In this document: positions 27,775 to 36,976 of the stretch, piece by piece
Numbering within the stretch: position 1 is the stretch's first letter
Layout of the letters: every line of letters starts with the position of its first letter
Assembly (NCBI GenBank): GCA_963837105.1
Contig: CAWIMG010000037.1
Coordinates: 112,479 to 176,478 of the forward strand
Direction of reading: 5' to 3'
Length of the DNA stretch: 64,000 nucleotides
Origin: UBA9676 sp963837105
Lineage (GTDB): Bacteria > Actinomycetota > Actinomycetes > Streptosporangiales > Streptosporangiaceae
Notes under the pieces: generated by a model
Database searches by the model: none
Seen by the model: only the letters and a program-made list of their open reading frames with translations
What the model was told of the DNA's origin: nothing
Made by a program: the position numbers and the translations under genes

Positions 27775-28953
27775 ATGTCCGGGCGCCAGGTGGAAGCGGT
27801 GACCGGCGGCTGGGCCGCGGCTGGGGCGGACGACCTGGTCATCAACCTCGGTCCGGGGCACCCGTCCGGCCACGGCATGCTGCGGCTGCGGCTGACCCTG
27901 GCGGACGGGCTCATCTCCGCCGCCGAGCCCGTCATCGGCTTCGTGCACCGGGGCGCGGAGAAGCTGTTCGAGGTGCGGGACTACCGGCAGATCATCGTGC
28001 TCGCCAACCGGCACGACTGGCTCGGCGCGTTCGCCAGCGAGCTTGGCGTGGTGCTGGCCGCTGAGCGGCTGGCCGGGATCGAGGTGCCGCCGCGCGCGGT
28101 CTGGGCCCGCACCCTGCTGGCCGAGCTGAACCGGGTGCTGAGCCACCTGGCCTTCCTGAGCAGCTACCCGCCGGAGATCGCCACGGGCGCGGCCACCGGA
28201 CCCAGCCCGGAACGGGCCGCCGGGGCCGCGTTCGCCGCCCGCGAGCTGATCCAGGCGGTGATGGAGGAGATCTCCGGCGGCCGGATGCACTACATGTTCA
28301 ACCGGGTGGGCGGCCTGAAGGAGGACCCGCCGGCCGGCTGGCTGAGCCGGGTGCAGGCCGCGGCGGCCGAGGTGCGGGCCGCGCTGCCGGTGATCGGGGC
28401 AGTGGTCAGCCAGGACGCCGGTTTCCGCGCCGCAACCCGGGGCGTGGGGCGGATCAGCGGCGAGCAGGTGCTCCAGTTCGGGGTGAGCGGGCCGGCCGCC
28501 CGGGCCAGCGGCGTCGGTTTCGACCTGCGCCGGGACGAGCCCTACCTGGCCTACGGCGAGCTCGCGGACGTGCTGCGGGTGGTGACCCGGTCCGAGGGCG
28601 ACTGCCTGGCCCGGTTCGAATGCCTGCTGGAGCAGGTCAGCGTCTCGCTGGAGCTGGCCGACGCGTGCGCCAGCCGGCTGGCCGCCCTGCCCCCGGGGCC
28701 GGTCAGCGCCCGCCTGCCCAAGGTCTTCAAGGTGCCCGAGGGGCACACCTACGCCTGGACCGAGAACCCGGCCGGGCTGAACGGCTACTTCCTGGTCTCC
28801 CGGGGCGGCAAGACGCCCTGGCGGCTGAAGCTGCGGACCGCCTCGTTCAGCAACGTGCAGGTGCTGTCCGAGGTGCTGCCGGGCAGCCGGGTCGCGGACC
28901 TGGCTGCCATCCTCGGCTCGCTGTTCTTCATCGTGGGCGACATGGACCGCTGA
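27775..28953 (+). CDS. nuoD2: NADH-quinone oxidoreductase subunit D-like protein, free-standing
   Basis: 392 residues homologous to the 49-kDa/NuoD subunit and [NiFe]-hydrogenase large subunits. It has INLGPGHPSGHGMLRLRL, HRGAEKLFE, NRHDWLGAFASELG, LNRVLSHLAF, MHYMFNRVGGL and the C-terminal FFIVGDMDR. No other nuo genes are nearby. Such lone NuoD copies occur in Streptomyces and relatives, function unclear. ATG 27775 is preferred because GGGAG lies ~11 bases upstream; the ATG at 27766 is too close. It follows the MidA-family methyltransferase. Confidence 0.88.
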   Translation: MSGRQVEAVTGGWAAAGADDLVINLGPGHPSGHGMLRLRLTLADGLISAAEPVIGFVHRGAEKLFEVRDYRQIIVLANRHDWLGAFASELGVVLAAERLAGIEVPPRAVWARTLLAELNRVLSHLAFLSSYPPEIATGAATGPSPERAAGAAFAARELIQAVMEEISGGRMHYMFNRVGGLKEDPPAGWLSRVQAAAAEVRAALPVIGAVVSQDAGFRAATRGVGRISGEQVLQFGVSGPAARASGVGFDLRRDEPYLAYGELADVLRVVTRSEGDCLARFECLLEQVSVSLELADACASRLAALPPGPVSARLPKVFKVPEGHTYAWTENPAGLNGYFLVSRGGKTPWRLKLRTASFSNVQVLSEVLPGSRVADLAAILGSLFFIVGDMDR

Positions 28954-28964
28954 CGACCGGCGGG

Positions 28965-29441
28965 CTAGCGGGGCTGGCCGACGTCGTCCGGCGGGGCACT
29001 GGCCGGGTCGTCCTGCGTCGGTACCCGGCAGCCGTACTCCAGGTAGAGGGCGGCCAGGGCGAGGATGACCGCGGCCCCCAGGGTGCTGGCACAGGCATAG
29101 GCGTCGGTCCGGTAGGCGGCCTTGTCCAGCGACGGGCCCAGAAACAGCAGGAAACCGGCGGCCAGCCCGCCGAACAGGGCAGCGGCCAGTGAGGTGGCTC
29201 GGGCCAGCGCGGCCAGCCGGGCAACCGCGATCGGCTGGATGGGACGGCTGCCCTGGCCACGCAGCCGCAGCCGCACCGTCCGGCCGCTCCACGCCTCACC
29301 GACGGCGAGCAGCAGCAGGGCCGGGACGCCCGACCATGGCAGCGGCGGCAGCGACGAATAGACCAGCCGGGCCAGCAGCCAGCCGAAGATGGCACAGCCC
29401 AGGGCCACGATGATCAGGTTCCGCACCCGGGTCGGCTTCAT
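28965..29441 (-). CDS. DUF3180-family membrane protein
   Basis: 158 residues with four predicted membrane segments (~9-27, ~34-52, ~75-98, ~110-130). Recognised by MKPTRVRNLIIVALGCAIFG, SLPPLPWSGVPALLLLAVGE and the VRLRLRGQGSRPIQPIAVAR loop. Function unknown; it lies immediately downstream of the folate genes in many actinobacteria, as here. Starts at the ATG that opens MKPTR. Convergent with nuoD2, 11 bases between stops. Confidence 0.85.
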   Translation of the reverse strand: MKPTRVRNLIIVALGCAIFGWLLARLVYSSLPPLPWSGVPALLLLAVGEAWSGRTVRLRLRGQGSRPIQPIAVARLAALARATSLAAALFGGLAAGFLLFLGPSLDKAAYRTDAYACASTLGAAVILALAALYLEYGCRVPTQDDPASAPPDDVGQPR

Positions 29442-29478
29442 CGGGCCATCGCCTGCCCCGGCCGGGTCCGCCCGGCCG

Positions 29479-30366
29479 TCATGACGGCAGGTGCAAACTG
29501 GCACCGGCAAGCCGGCGCACGCCGTCCTGCCCGGCCGCGGCCAGCAAATCCGCCACGCTGCCGCGGCCCGGGATCACCGCGTCCGGGTCGACCGCGTGCC
29601 ACGGCGCCAGCACGAAGGCACGCTCGGCGGCCCGCGGATGAGGCAGTGTCAGCTCGGGGTCGTCGGTCACGACGTCACCGTAGACGATGAGGTCGAGGTC
29701 CAGTGTCCGCGGGCCCCAGGTCTCCGCCCGGACCCGGCCGAAGGCGTTCTCCACCTGCTGGCAGCGGGTCAGCAGCGCCCGGGGCGGGAGCACCGTGCGC
29801 GCGGTCAGCACGGCGTTGTAGTAGTCGGGCTGGGCCGGCCCGCCTACCGGGGCCGTCTGGTAGACCGGCGACACCGCGGCCACGGCCAGCCCGGGCGTGC
29901 CGGCCAGGGCGTCCACCGCGCCCTGGAGATGGCCCAGCCGGTCGCCGAGGTTGCTGCCGAGCGCGATCACGACCTGCTGCCCGCCGCCCTGGCCGGCCGC
30001 GGCCGGCCGTGCCCGCCGGATCGTCACGCTCACGTCGGCGAACCGGTGCGGGATCGGGGCATGCGGCTTGTGGACGGTGATCTCCACCTCCTGGACCGCT
30101 GGCTCGGCCAGGCAGCCGTCCGCCAGCCGCTGGGCCAGGGTCTCGATCAGCCGTACCGGCGGGTCACTGGCCAGCGCGACGATCCGGTCCGCGATCGCGG
30201 AGTAGTCGGCCGCGAGCGACAGATCGTCGGCCGCGGCCGCGGCCGAGGTGTCCAGCCACAGCACGGCGTCGATGAGGAACTCCTGGCCGTCCTGGCGCTC
30301 GGCCGCCAGCACGCCGTGGCGGGCGAAGACCCGCAGCCCCGCCAGTGCCACCCGGTCCAGGCTCAT
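29479..30366 (-). CDS. folBK: Bifunctional dihydroneopterin aldolase / HPPK (FolB-FolK fusion)
   Basis: 295 residues. Residues 1-~118 are FolB (MSLDRVALAGLRVFARHGVL, AADYSAIADRIV, LIETLAQRLAD, VEITVHKPHAPIPHRFADVS), which cleaves dihydroneopterin. Residues ~131-290 are FolK (VVIALGSNLGDRLGHLQGAV, SPVYQTAPVGG, GPRTLDLDLIVYGD, LPHPRAAERAFVLAPW), which pyrophosphorylates the product. Fusing consecutive enzymes of tetrahydrofolate synthesis is known in other bacteria, though mycobacteria keep them separate. The ATG overlaps the folP stop by 4 bases. Confidence 0.95.
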   Translation of the reverse strand: MSLDRVALAGLRVFARHGVLAAERQDGQEFLIDAVLWLDTSAAAAADDLSLAADYSAIADRIVALASDPPVRLIETLAQRLADGCLAEPAVQEVEITVHKPHAPIPHRFADVSVTIRRARPAAAGQGGGQQVVIALGSNLGDRLGHLQGAVDALAGTPGLAVAAVSPVYQTAPVGGPAQPDYYNAVLTARTVLPPRALLTRCQQVENAFGRVRAETWGPRTLDLDLIVYGDVVTDDPELTLPHPRAAERAFVLAPWHAVDPDAVIPGRGSVADLLAAAGQDGVRRLAGASLHLPS

Positions 30367-31352
30367 CCGGCGGTCCCGGCGGTCCCGGCGGTCCCGGAGG
30401 CCGGCCTGGCCGTGCCGCTGGTCCCGGCTGCCGCCGCGGGCGTGGCGGCCGGCCCGGCCGCGTCCCGCCAGGCCTGGGCGACCCGGACCGCGTCAGAGTT
30501 GGCCGGCACCTCGTGCACCCGGCAGCACCAGGCCCCCACGGCCGCGGCCAGTGCGGTGACCGCGACAGTGGCGTCGTCGCAGCCGGTGAACGGGCGCGGG
30601 GTACCGTCGGGGGCGGCGAGCAGCCGGCCGAGGAACCGCTTGCGGGACGCGCCGATGAGCACCGGGAAGCCGGGCCCGCTCCCGCCAAGCCGGGAGATCT
30701 CCGGCAGGTGAGTCAGCAGTGACCAGTTGTGCTCGGGCAGCTTGGCGAAGCCGAGGCCCGGATCGAGGATGATCATCGCGGGGTCCACCCCGGCCGCGAC
30801 CACCTCGCCGACCCGGTGCCGCAGTTCCACGCACACCTCCCGGACCACGTCGGCATAGACTGCGCGTTCCTGCATCTGGTGGCTGTGCCCGCGCCAGTGC
30901 ATGACCACATAGGGCACCCCGGCCTCGGCCACCAGCCGGGGCATCTCCGGGTCGGCCAGCCCGCCGCTGACGTCGTTGACCAGCCGGGCGCCGGCCGCCA
31001 CCGCGACCTGGGCCACCTCCGCGCGCATGGTGTCTACACTGACCGGGACGCCGGCCGCGGCCAGCGCGGTGACCACCGGCACGACCCGCCGCAGTTCCTC
31101 GCCGGCGGTGACCCGCTGGGCACCGGGCCGGGTCGATTCGCCGCCCACGTCCACGATGTCGGCACCCTGGGCGGACAACTCCAGGCCCCGGGCGATGGCG
31201 GCCTCGGCGCCGAACCAGGCGCCGCCGTCGGAGAAGGAGTCCGGGGTGACGTTCACCACCCCCATCACCAGGCACCGGCCCGCGGCCGGCAGCCCGGGCG
31301 GGCTGGCCGGGCGGATCCGGCCGGCATCCCCCGGCCCTGCCTCGCTCGCCAT
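30363..31352 (-). CDS. folP: Dihydropteroate synthase
   Basis: 329 residues; joins p-aminobenzoate to the pterin made by FolBK and is the sulfonamide target. Motifs are VMGVVNVTPDSFSDGG, DIVDVGGESTRPGAQ, VSVDTMRAEVA, NDVSGGLADPEM, YVVMHWRGH and ILDPGLGFAKLPEHNW. The C-terminus is extended by an Ala/Gly/Thr tail (TAGTAGTAG) coded by 9-base repeats. ATG 31352 has its own leaderless-type -10, so folP need not depend on folE. Confidence 0.96.
   Translation of the reverse strand: MASEAGPGDAGRIRPASPPGLPAAGRCLVMGVVNVTPDSFSDGGAWFGAEAAIARGLELSAQGADIVDVGGESTRPGAQRVTAGEELRRVVPVVTALAAAGVPVSVDTMRAEVAQVAVAAGARLVNDVSGGLADPEMPRLVAEAGVPYVVMHWRGHSHQMQERAVYADVVREVCVELRHRVGEVVAAGVDPAMIILDPGLGFAKLPEHNWSLLTHLPEISRLGGSGPGFPVLIGASRKRFLGRLLAAPDGTPRPFTGCDDATVAVTALAAAVGAWCCRVHEVPANSDAVRVAQAWRDAAGPAATPAAAAGTSGTARPASGTAGTAGTAG
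30371..30397 (-). repeat. Three 9-base tandem repeats at the 3' end of folP
   Basis: CGGTCCCGG is repeated three times exactly (30371-30379, 30380-30388, 30389-30397), coding the Gly-Thr-Ala tail of FolP just before its stop. Likely slippage in a non-essential tail. Confidence 0.85.
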
Positions 31353-31359
31353 GTGGGTC

Positions 31360-31365
31360 ACCCTA
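31360..31365 (-). promoter_or_regulatory. -10 element TAGGGT, leaderless promoter of folP
   Basis: On the minus strand TAGGGT is followed by GACCCAC (7 bases) and the folP ATG. The upstream gene is the phosphatidylglycerol lysyltransferase-like protein, so this would start a folP-folBK transcript. Confidence 0.55.
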
Positions 31366-31483
31366 TGCGGCGCGGCGATCTTTCCCCAGTGGTACCAGCG
31401 CAGCCCCGCCCGCCAGGGGCCGACGGCCAGTGGCGGCAGCGGATGGGGCCCGCAGAACACGCCGGCGGCGGGCGGGCCGCCGC

Positions 31484-33367
31484 TCAGCCGGTGACCGGCG
31501 GTGCGCCGCGCTCGGCCCCGGAGGCCTGCCGCAGGCCGCGGCGGACCCGGCCCAGCCCGAGCTTGCCAGCCAGCCGGCGGATGCCCAGCCGCGGCCAGAC
31601 CAGGAACGCCTCGGCCTCCAGCGCGGCGATCCCCACCCGCACCACGTCGGTGGCACCGGGGAAGACGAAGAAGCGGGGCACCCAGACGGGGCAGAACTTG
31701 GCGTTGAACTTGTACAGGGACTCGATCTGGAACCAGCGCGACATGAAGATCAGGACGCGGCGCCAGGCCCGCAGGACCGGGCCGGCCCCGATCCGCTCTC
31801 CCCGCTCCAGCGCGGCCCGGAAGACCGCGAAGTTGAGCGAGATCCGCTTGACGCCCAGGCTGCTGGCGGCCTTGATGGCCTCGACGATCAGGAAGTCGTT
31901 GACCCCCGGCTGGGCGTTGCGGTCCCGCCTCATCAGGTCCAGCGACAGCCCATCGGAGCCCCAGGGGACGAAGTGCAGCAAACCGCGCAGCACCCCGTTC
32001 TCGGTGGCAGTGGCGATGACGCAGTCGCCGTCCTGAGGGCGGCCCACCCGCCCGAGCGCCATCGAGAACCCGCGCTCGGTGGGGCTGCCGCGCCAGGAGT
32101 TGGCCCGGCTGACGATCCGGCTGACCTCGTCCCGGCCGATGTCGGAGACCCGGCGGACCTCGGCCGTATAACCCTGCCGGGCCACCCGGGCCACCATCTG
32201 CCGGACGTTGCGCATGGACCGGCCCTGCAGCGAGAAATCAGCCACGTCGACAATCGCCTCGTCGCCCAGTTCCAGGGCGGTGAGGTCACTCTCGCGGCAC
32301 CAGACCTCGGCTCCCAGTTCGCCGCAGCCCATGACCGCGGGCACCCATGCGTGCCGTGCGGCCTCGGCCAGGAACGCCTGGATCGCACCCGGCCACGCCT
32401 CCGGATCGCCGATCGGGTCGCCGCTGGCCAGCATCACCCCCGAGACCACCCGGTAGCCGATGCAGGCCTTGCCGGTCGGGGACCAGATCACGTTCTTGTC
32501 GTCGCGCAGCGCGAAATAGCCGAGCGAGTCGCGGTCACCGTGCCGGGCGAGCAGTTCCCGGATCTGCTGGGCGTCGCGCCCGCCGAGCCGGGTGGCCTGC
32601 CGGGCCGGGCGCAGGAACAGGTAGGTCGTCACCAGCAGCGTGAAGACCCCTAGGGTGCTGGTCAGCAGGTTGAACAGGTCCGCCCGGCTGTCGGGCACGA
32701 ACTGGACCGGGCCGGACACCCCGACCAGCCCGTACACGACGTGCACGGTCCGCTGCCAGAGCGAGTAGTCCCGGGCCAGGTGCCGGGCCAGCAGGATGTA
32801 GGTCAGCCCGATGGCGATGTCCGCGATGAGCAGCACCACGAATATCCCGGCCGCGCTCCACCGGGTCCGCGGGTCACCGACCGCATAGAACTCGGCCCGG
32901 AAGTACAGCAGGATGCCAAGCGCCACCGCGGCGGCGATCGCCTGCACGTGGTAGGGGGCGTGCACCACGTGGATCACGAAACTGAACCCGAGCAGCACGG
33001 TGACCGCCTGCCAGGCCCGCCGCTTGCGCCGCCACAGAGCACGCGAGAGCAGGATCAGCAGCAGCCCGACGATCACCGTGGCGGTGGCGGTGACGTTGGT
33101 GAGGGTGCCCGGCACGAAGTCGGTGATGCGGTGCAGCCGGTGATGCAGGTGCAGGCGGGGGATGGCGACCCCGACGATGTTGGCCAGCCCGATCAGCAGG
33201 CACAGCCAGCCGGTGACGAACGGCACCCACCGGCGCCGGCGCCGCCGGTCGGGCGCACGCGTCACGCCCGCCCTGGTATGTCCGCCCTCATCGCCCCCGG
33301 CAGGTGAGCCGGCAGCCGAGGCACTGGGCTGGTGCTGTTCCGGCATCTGCTTCAGGCCCTGCATCAC
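31484..33367 (-). CDS. Aminoacyl-phosphatidylglycerol synthase-like membrane protein (DUF2156 / LysX N-terminal type)
   Basis: 627 residues. After a basic cytosolic N-terminus (DRRRRRRWVP), about seven membrane segments span residues ~48-270 (FVTGWLCLLIGLANIVGVAI first). The C-terminal ~350 residues are the GNAT-like DUF2156 domain that transfers an amino acid from tRNA to phosphatidylglycerol: YFALRDDKNVIWSPTGKACI, GDPIGDPEAW, GLLHFVPWGSDGLSLDLMRR, FLIVEAIKAA and ISLNFAVFR. Unlike mycobacterial LysX no lysyl-tRNA synthetase domain is fused. It would make the envelope more cationic. GTG 33367 or the adjacent ATG 33364 may start it. It sits between folE and folP on the same strand. Confidence 0.85.
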   Translation of the reverse strand: MMQGLKQMPEQHQPSASAAGSPAGGDEGGHTRAGVTRAPDRRRRRRWVPFVTGWLCLLIGLANIVGVAIPRLHLHHRLHRITDFVPGTLTNVTATATVIVGLLLILLSRALWRRKRRAWQAVTVLLGFSFVIHVVHAPYHVQAIAAAVALGILLYFRAEFYAVGDPRTRWSAAGIFVVLLIADIAIGLTYILLARHLARDYSLWQRTVHVVYGLVGVSGPVQFVPDSRADLFNLLTSTLGVFTLLVTTYLFLRPARQATRLGGRDAQQIRELLARHGDRDSLGYFALRDDKNVIWSPTGKACIGYRVVSGVMLASGDPIGDPEAWPGAIQAFLAEAARHAWVPAVMGCGELGAEVWCRESDLTALELGDEAIVDVADFSLQGRSMRNVRQMVARVARQGYTAEVRRVSDIGRDEVSRIVSRANSWRGSPTERGFSMALGRVGRPQDGDCVIATATENGVLRGLLHFVPWGSDGLSLDLMRRDRNAQPGVNDFLIVEAIKAASSLGVKRISLNFAVFRAALERGERIGAGPVLRAWRRVLIFMSRWFQIESLYKFNAKFCPVWVPRFFVFPGATDVVRVGIAALEAEAFLVWPRLGIRRLAGKLGLGRVRRGLRQASGAERGAPPVTG

Positions 33368-33476
33368 GTTAGATCAGCGTAGTCGCGCCCATCCGGAGCG
33401 TGGGCCATCTCCCGCAATAGGGTTACCCCGCGGTGGCGCGGTTCCACATCACCCGACGGGGCGGCCCGGGGCGTGG

Positions 33477-34058
33477 TCAGCTCCGGCGCAGCAGCAGGCT
33501 CATGGCTTCCGCCCGGGTCCGGTCACTGTCCCGGATACTGCCCCGGACCGCCGACGTAACGGTCTTGGCACCCGGTTTGCGGACGCCCCGCATCGACATG
33601 CACAGGTGCTCGGCCTCGATCACGACCAGAGCGCCGCGCGGCTCCAGCACCGCCATCAGCGCGTCCGCGATCTGGCTGGTCATCCGCTCCTGGATCTGCG
33701 GCCGGCGGGCGTACACGTCGACCAGCCTGGCCAGCTTGGACAGGCCGGTGATCTGGCCCTTCTCGTTCGGGATGTAGGCGACGTGAGCGAACCCGAAGAA
33801 CGGCACCAGGTGATGCTCGCAGGTGCTGTAGACCTCGATGTCACGGACCAGGATCAGTTCGTCGTGGCCAGCGTCGAACACCGTGGTGAGCACGTCTTCG
33901 GGATGCTGGAACAGCCCGGCGAACTGCTCGGCGTAGGCGCGGGCCACCCGGGCGGGGGTGTCCACCAGCCCGCCCCGCTCCGGGTCCTCGCCGATGGCCA
34001 GCAGGATTTCCCGTACGGCACGCTCGATCCGGCCGGTGTCGATTGCCTGTGTGCTCAT
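33477..34058 (-). CDS. folE: GTP cyclohydrolase I
   Basis: 193 residues; makes dihydroneopterin triphosphate from GTP, the entry to folate. It carries the zinc motif IEVYSTCEHHLVPFFG, FAHVAYIPNEKGQITGLSKL, QIQERMTSQIA and EHLCMSMRGVRKPG. ATG 34058 gives the family's usual length. An in-frame GTG at 34133 overlaps the ftsH stop by 4 bases (GTGA) and would add 25 residues; translational coupling to ftsH makes it a real alternative. Confidence 0.95.
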   Translation of the reverse strand: MSTQAIDTGRIERAVREILLAIGEDPERGGLVDTPARVARAYAEQFAGLFQHPEDVLTTVFDAGHDELILVRDIEVYSTCEHHLVPFFGFAHVAYIPNEKGQITGLSKLARLVDVYARRPQIQERMTSQIADALMAVLEPRGALVVIEAEHLCMSMRGVRKPGAKTVTSAVRGSIRDSDRTRAEAMSLLLRRS

Positions 34059-34129
34059 CTCTGCTCGCGTTAGCTGCTCAGCGGCCAGGCTGGTCCGGGC
34101 CGGCGGCACCGGGCCAGGCACCGGGCCGG

Positions 34130-36163
34130 TCACTGGGGCTCGCCGCTGCCCTCTTCGCCACCCAGCGCGGGCAGCGCCGCCGTGCCGCCGTGGGCGGCCA
34201 GGCCGGACTGGCCGTTCCCGGGCGCCAGATCCTTGACGTCCGTGGCGGCGGTCAGCGCCAGTTCCTTGGGGGTGAGCACCGGCGGCCGGTCCGACGGCAG
34301 CCGCTTGCCATACCCGGTGTAGGAGCCGCGGGACGGGCGCATCTTCACCGTGGCGAAGATGGACAGCACCTCTTGCCGGCTCAGCGTCTCCTTGTCCATC
34401 AGCTTCAGCACCAGGTCGTCCAGCACCTCGCGGTACTGGACCAGGATCTCCCAGGCCTCGTCGTGCGCGGATTCGATCAGGCGGCGCACTTCCTCGTCGA
34501 TGGTGGAGGCGATCTCCTCGGAGTAGTCCCGGGTGTGCGACATCTCCCGGCCCAGGAACGGCTCACCGTCGCCGGTGCCGAACTTGCGGGCACCCAGCCG
34601 CTCGCTCATGCCGTACTCGGTCACCATGCCGCGGGCGATCGAGCTCGCCTTCTCAATGTCGTTGGCGGCACCGGTGGTCGGCTCGTGGAAGACCAGTTCC
34701 TCGGCGGTCCGGCCACCCAGCAGCATGGCCAGCTGGTCCATCATCTCGGACCGGGTGACCAGGAACTTGTCCTCCTGCGGCGCGGAGGCTGTGTACCCGA
34801 GCGCCCGGCCGCGCGGGATGATCGTGATCTTGTGCACCGGGTCGGCGTTCGGCAGCGCGTGCCCGACCAGCGCGTGCCCGCCCTCGTGATAGGCGATGAG
34901 CTTGCGCTCCCTCTCCGACAGCAGCACGCTCTTGCGCTCCGGGCCGGCCATGACCCGGTCGATGGACTCCTCCAGCGAGGCCATCGTGATCTGGGTGCCA
35001 TTGGCCCGGGCGGTGAGCAGCGCGCCCTCGTTGATGACATTGGCCAGGTCGGCACCGGTGAACCCGGCCGTCCGGCGGGCGATGATATCGAGGTCGACAT
35101 CCGGCGCGAAGGGCTTGCCGCGGGCGTGCACCCGCAGGATGCCGCGGCGGCCGGTCAGATCCGGCTGGGCGACCACGATCTGCCGGTCGAACCGGCCGGG
35201 CCGCAGCAGGGCCGGGTCCAGGATGTCCGGGCGGTTGGTGGCCGCGATGACGATGACACCGCCCTTGACGTCGAAGCCGTCCAGTTCCACCAGCAGCTGG
35301 TTGAGGGTCTGCTCCCGCTCGTCGTGGCCGCCGCCGAAGCCAGCCCCGCGGTGCCGGCCGACGGCGTCGATCTCGTCCACGAACACGATCGCCGGGGCGT
35401 TTGCCTTGGCCTGCTCGAACAGGTCGCGCACCCGGGAGGCGCCGACACCGACGAACATCTCGACGAAGTCGGAGCCCGAGATCGAGTAGAACGGCACCCC
35501 GGCCTCGCCGGCCACCGCCCGGGCGAGCAGCGTCTTGCCGGTGCCGGGCGGGCCGTAGAGCAGGACGCCCTTGGGGATCTTGGCACCGATGGCCTGGAAC
35601 TTGCCCGGGCTCTGCAGGAACTCCTTGATCTCCTGGAGTTCCTCGATCGCCTCGTCGGCCCCGGCCACGTCGGCGAACGTGGTCTTGGGCGTGTCCTTGG
35701 TGATCAGCTTGGCCTTGGACTTGCCGAAGTTCATCACCCGCGAGCCGCCGCCCTGCATCTGGTTGAGCAGGAAGAAGAAGAACAGGATGATCACGACGTA
35801 CGGCAGGAAGCTGAAGATCAGGTCCAGCACCGAACTGCCGCTGGGCACGACCACGTTGTAGCCATCCTTGAGATGGCGGGCCTGGGCCTGCGCCTGGAGT
35901 TCCTGCTGCAAGTGCAGGCCCTGGCCGGTCACCCAGGACGCCTGGTACCGCTGGCCGCGGGTGGTGGTGATCTGGATGGTCTGGTTCTTGTCGGTGATGG
36001 TGGCCTGGGTCACCTTGCCCTGCTGGATGAGGGAGACGACCTTCGACGTGTCAGTCTGCGTGTACGGCGTGCCGCGGTTGGCATATGTGAACACGATGAA
36101 GAACAGCAGGAGCATCACAAGGACCGCGACGAAGGGCCCGCGGAAATAGCGCTTCAGATCCAT
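34130..36163 (-). CDS. ftsH: ATP-dependent zinc metalloprotease FtsH
   Basis: 677 residues. Two membrane helices (~8-27 and ~110-130) flank a periplasmic-side domain. The cytosolic AAA module has Walker A LLYGPPGTGKTLLARAVAGE, Walker B IVFVDEIDAVGR and the second region of homology ATNRPDILDPALLRPGRFD. The protease domain has the zinc site as HEGGH instead of the common HEAGH, keeping HExxH. It degrades unfolded membrane and cytosolic proteins as a hexamer. The last ~70 residues are variable. Confidence 0.97.
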   Translation of the reverse strand: MDLKRYFRGPFVAVLVMLLLFFIVFTYANRGTPYTQTDTSKVVSLIQQGKVTQATITDKNQTIQITTTRGQRYQASWVTGQGLHLQQELQAQAQARHLKDGYNVVVPSGSSVLDLIFSFLPYVVIILFFFFLLNQMQGGGSRVMNFGKSKAKLITKDTPKTTFADVAGADEAIEELQEIKEFLQSPGKFQAIGAKIPKGVLLYGPPGTGKTLLARAVAGEAGVPFYSISGSDFVEMFVGVGASRVRDLFEQAKANAPAIVFVDEIDAVGRHRGAGFGGGHDEREQTLNQLLVELDGFDVKGGVIVIAATNRPDILDPALLRPGRFDRQIVVAQPDLTGRRGILRVHARGKPFAPDVDLDIIARRTAGFTGADLANVINEGALLTARANGTQITMASLEESIDRVMAGPERKSVLLSERERKLIAYHEGGHALVGHALPNADPVHKITIIPRGRALGYTASAPQEDKFLVTRSEMMDQLAMLLGGRTAEELVFHEPTTGAANDIEKASSIARGMVTEYGMSERLGARKFGTGDGEPFLGREMSHTRDYSEEIASTIDEEVRRLIESAHDEAWEILVQYREVLDDLVLKLMDKETLSRQEVLSIFATVKMRPSRGSYTGYGKRLPSDRPPVLTPKELALTAATDVKDLAPGNGQSGLAAHGGTAALPALGGEEGSGEPQ

Positions 36164-36382
36164 CGATGACCGACCCCGCCTGCTCGGGGCGGGTTCCTCC
36201 TGACCTGCGTCGTGCCCCGCCGACCACCGGCGGGAAGGCGGTGCGTCCCAGTGACCATGACCGGCTTTCCTGTCACTCCCGGCTGTGGCGCGGGATACCT
36301 GACGTTACACCGCGGCCGGGACGCGTTGCGCACCAGCGGTGCGCCACGCTGCCCAGTACCCCTTCCCAGGCATCAACGCTCG

Positions 36383-36976
36383 TCATCGCTGGTCGTGTTC
36401 CCCACTGCCAGTGCCCGCCGCGTCACCGCCGTAGACGTGCGGCGCGAGCGTCCCGATGAACGTGAGGTTCCGGTACCGCTCGGCGTAGTCGAGCCCGTAG
36501 CCGATGACGAACTCGTTGCCGATGTCGAAGCCGGTGTAAGCCACCTCGACGTCCATCCGCAGCGCGCCCGGCTTGCGCAGCAGGGCGCAGACCTTCAGTG
36601 ACGCGGGCTCGCGCGAGCGCAGGTTGCCCATCAGCCAGGACAGGGTCAGGCCGGAGTCGACGATGTCCTCCACCACCAGCACGTGGCGGCCGCAGATATC
36701 GGTGTCGAGATCCTTGAGAATCCGCACCACACCGGAGGATCTGGTCCCGGATCCGTAGGAGGAGATAGCCATCCAGTCCATCTGCACCGGCAGCCGCATC
36801 GCCCGGGCCAGATCGGCCATGACCATCACCGCGCCCTTGAGCACGCCCACCAGCAGCAGTTCGCGGCCGGCGTAATCCGCGTCGATCTGGGCGGCCAGCT
36901 CCACGATCCGCTCACGCACCCGGTCAGCGGGGATGAGTACCTCTTTGAGCTGGGCACCTATGTCATTGGCGTCCAA
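36383..36976 (-). CDS. hpt: Hypoxanthine phosphoribosyltransferase
   Basis: 197 residues; salvages hypoxanthine/guanine to IMP/GMP. Motifs are LLLVGVLKGAVMVMADLARA, MDWMAISSYGSGT, the PRPP loop VLVVEDIVDSGLTLSWLMG and GYGLDYAERYRNL. The start is a TTG at 36976 that gives LDANDIGAQLKEVLI, the expected N-terminus; it overlaps the end of tilS by 14 bases. An upstream ATG at 37069 would add 31 unrelated residues inside tilS. Confidence 0.94.
   Translation of the reverse strand: MDANDIGAQLKEVLIPADRVRERIVELAAQIDADYAGRELLLVGVLKGAVMVMADLARAMRLPVQMDWMAISSYGSGTRSSGVVRILKDLDTDICGRHVLVVEDIVDSGLTLSWLMGNLRSREPASLKVCALLRKPGALRMDVEVAYTGFDIGNEFVIGYGLDYAERYRNLTFIGTLAPHVYGGDAAGTGSGEHDQR

Noticed and set aside
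34043..36169. Open frame of 708 codons antisense to ftsH
   Set aside because: Shadow of ftsH with no recognisable motif; codon composition is that of a reverse-complement frame.
36164..36382. Riboswitch or structured leader ahead of ftsH
   Set aside because: A small CCCCG/CGGGG hairpin and a distant AGGAGG are visible, but nothing matches a known riboswitch core, so I did not annotate one.
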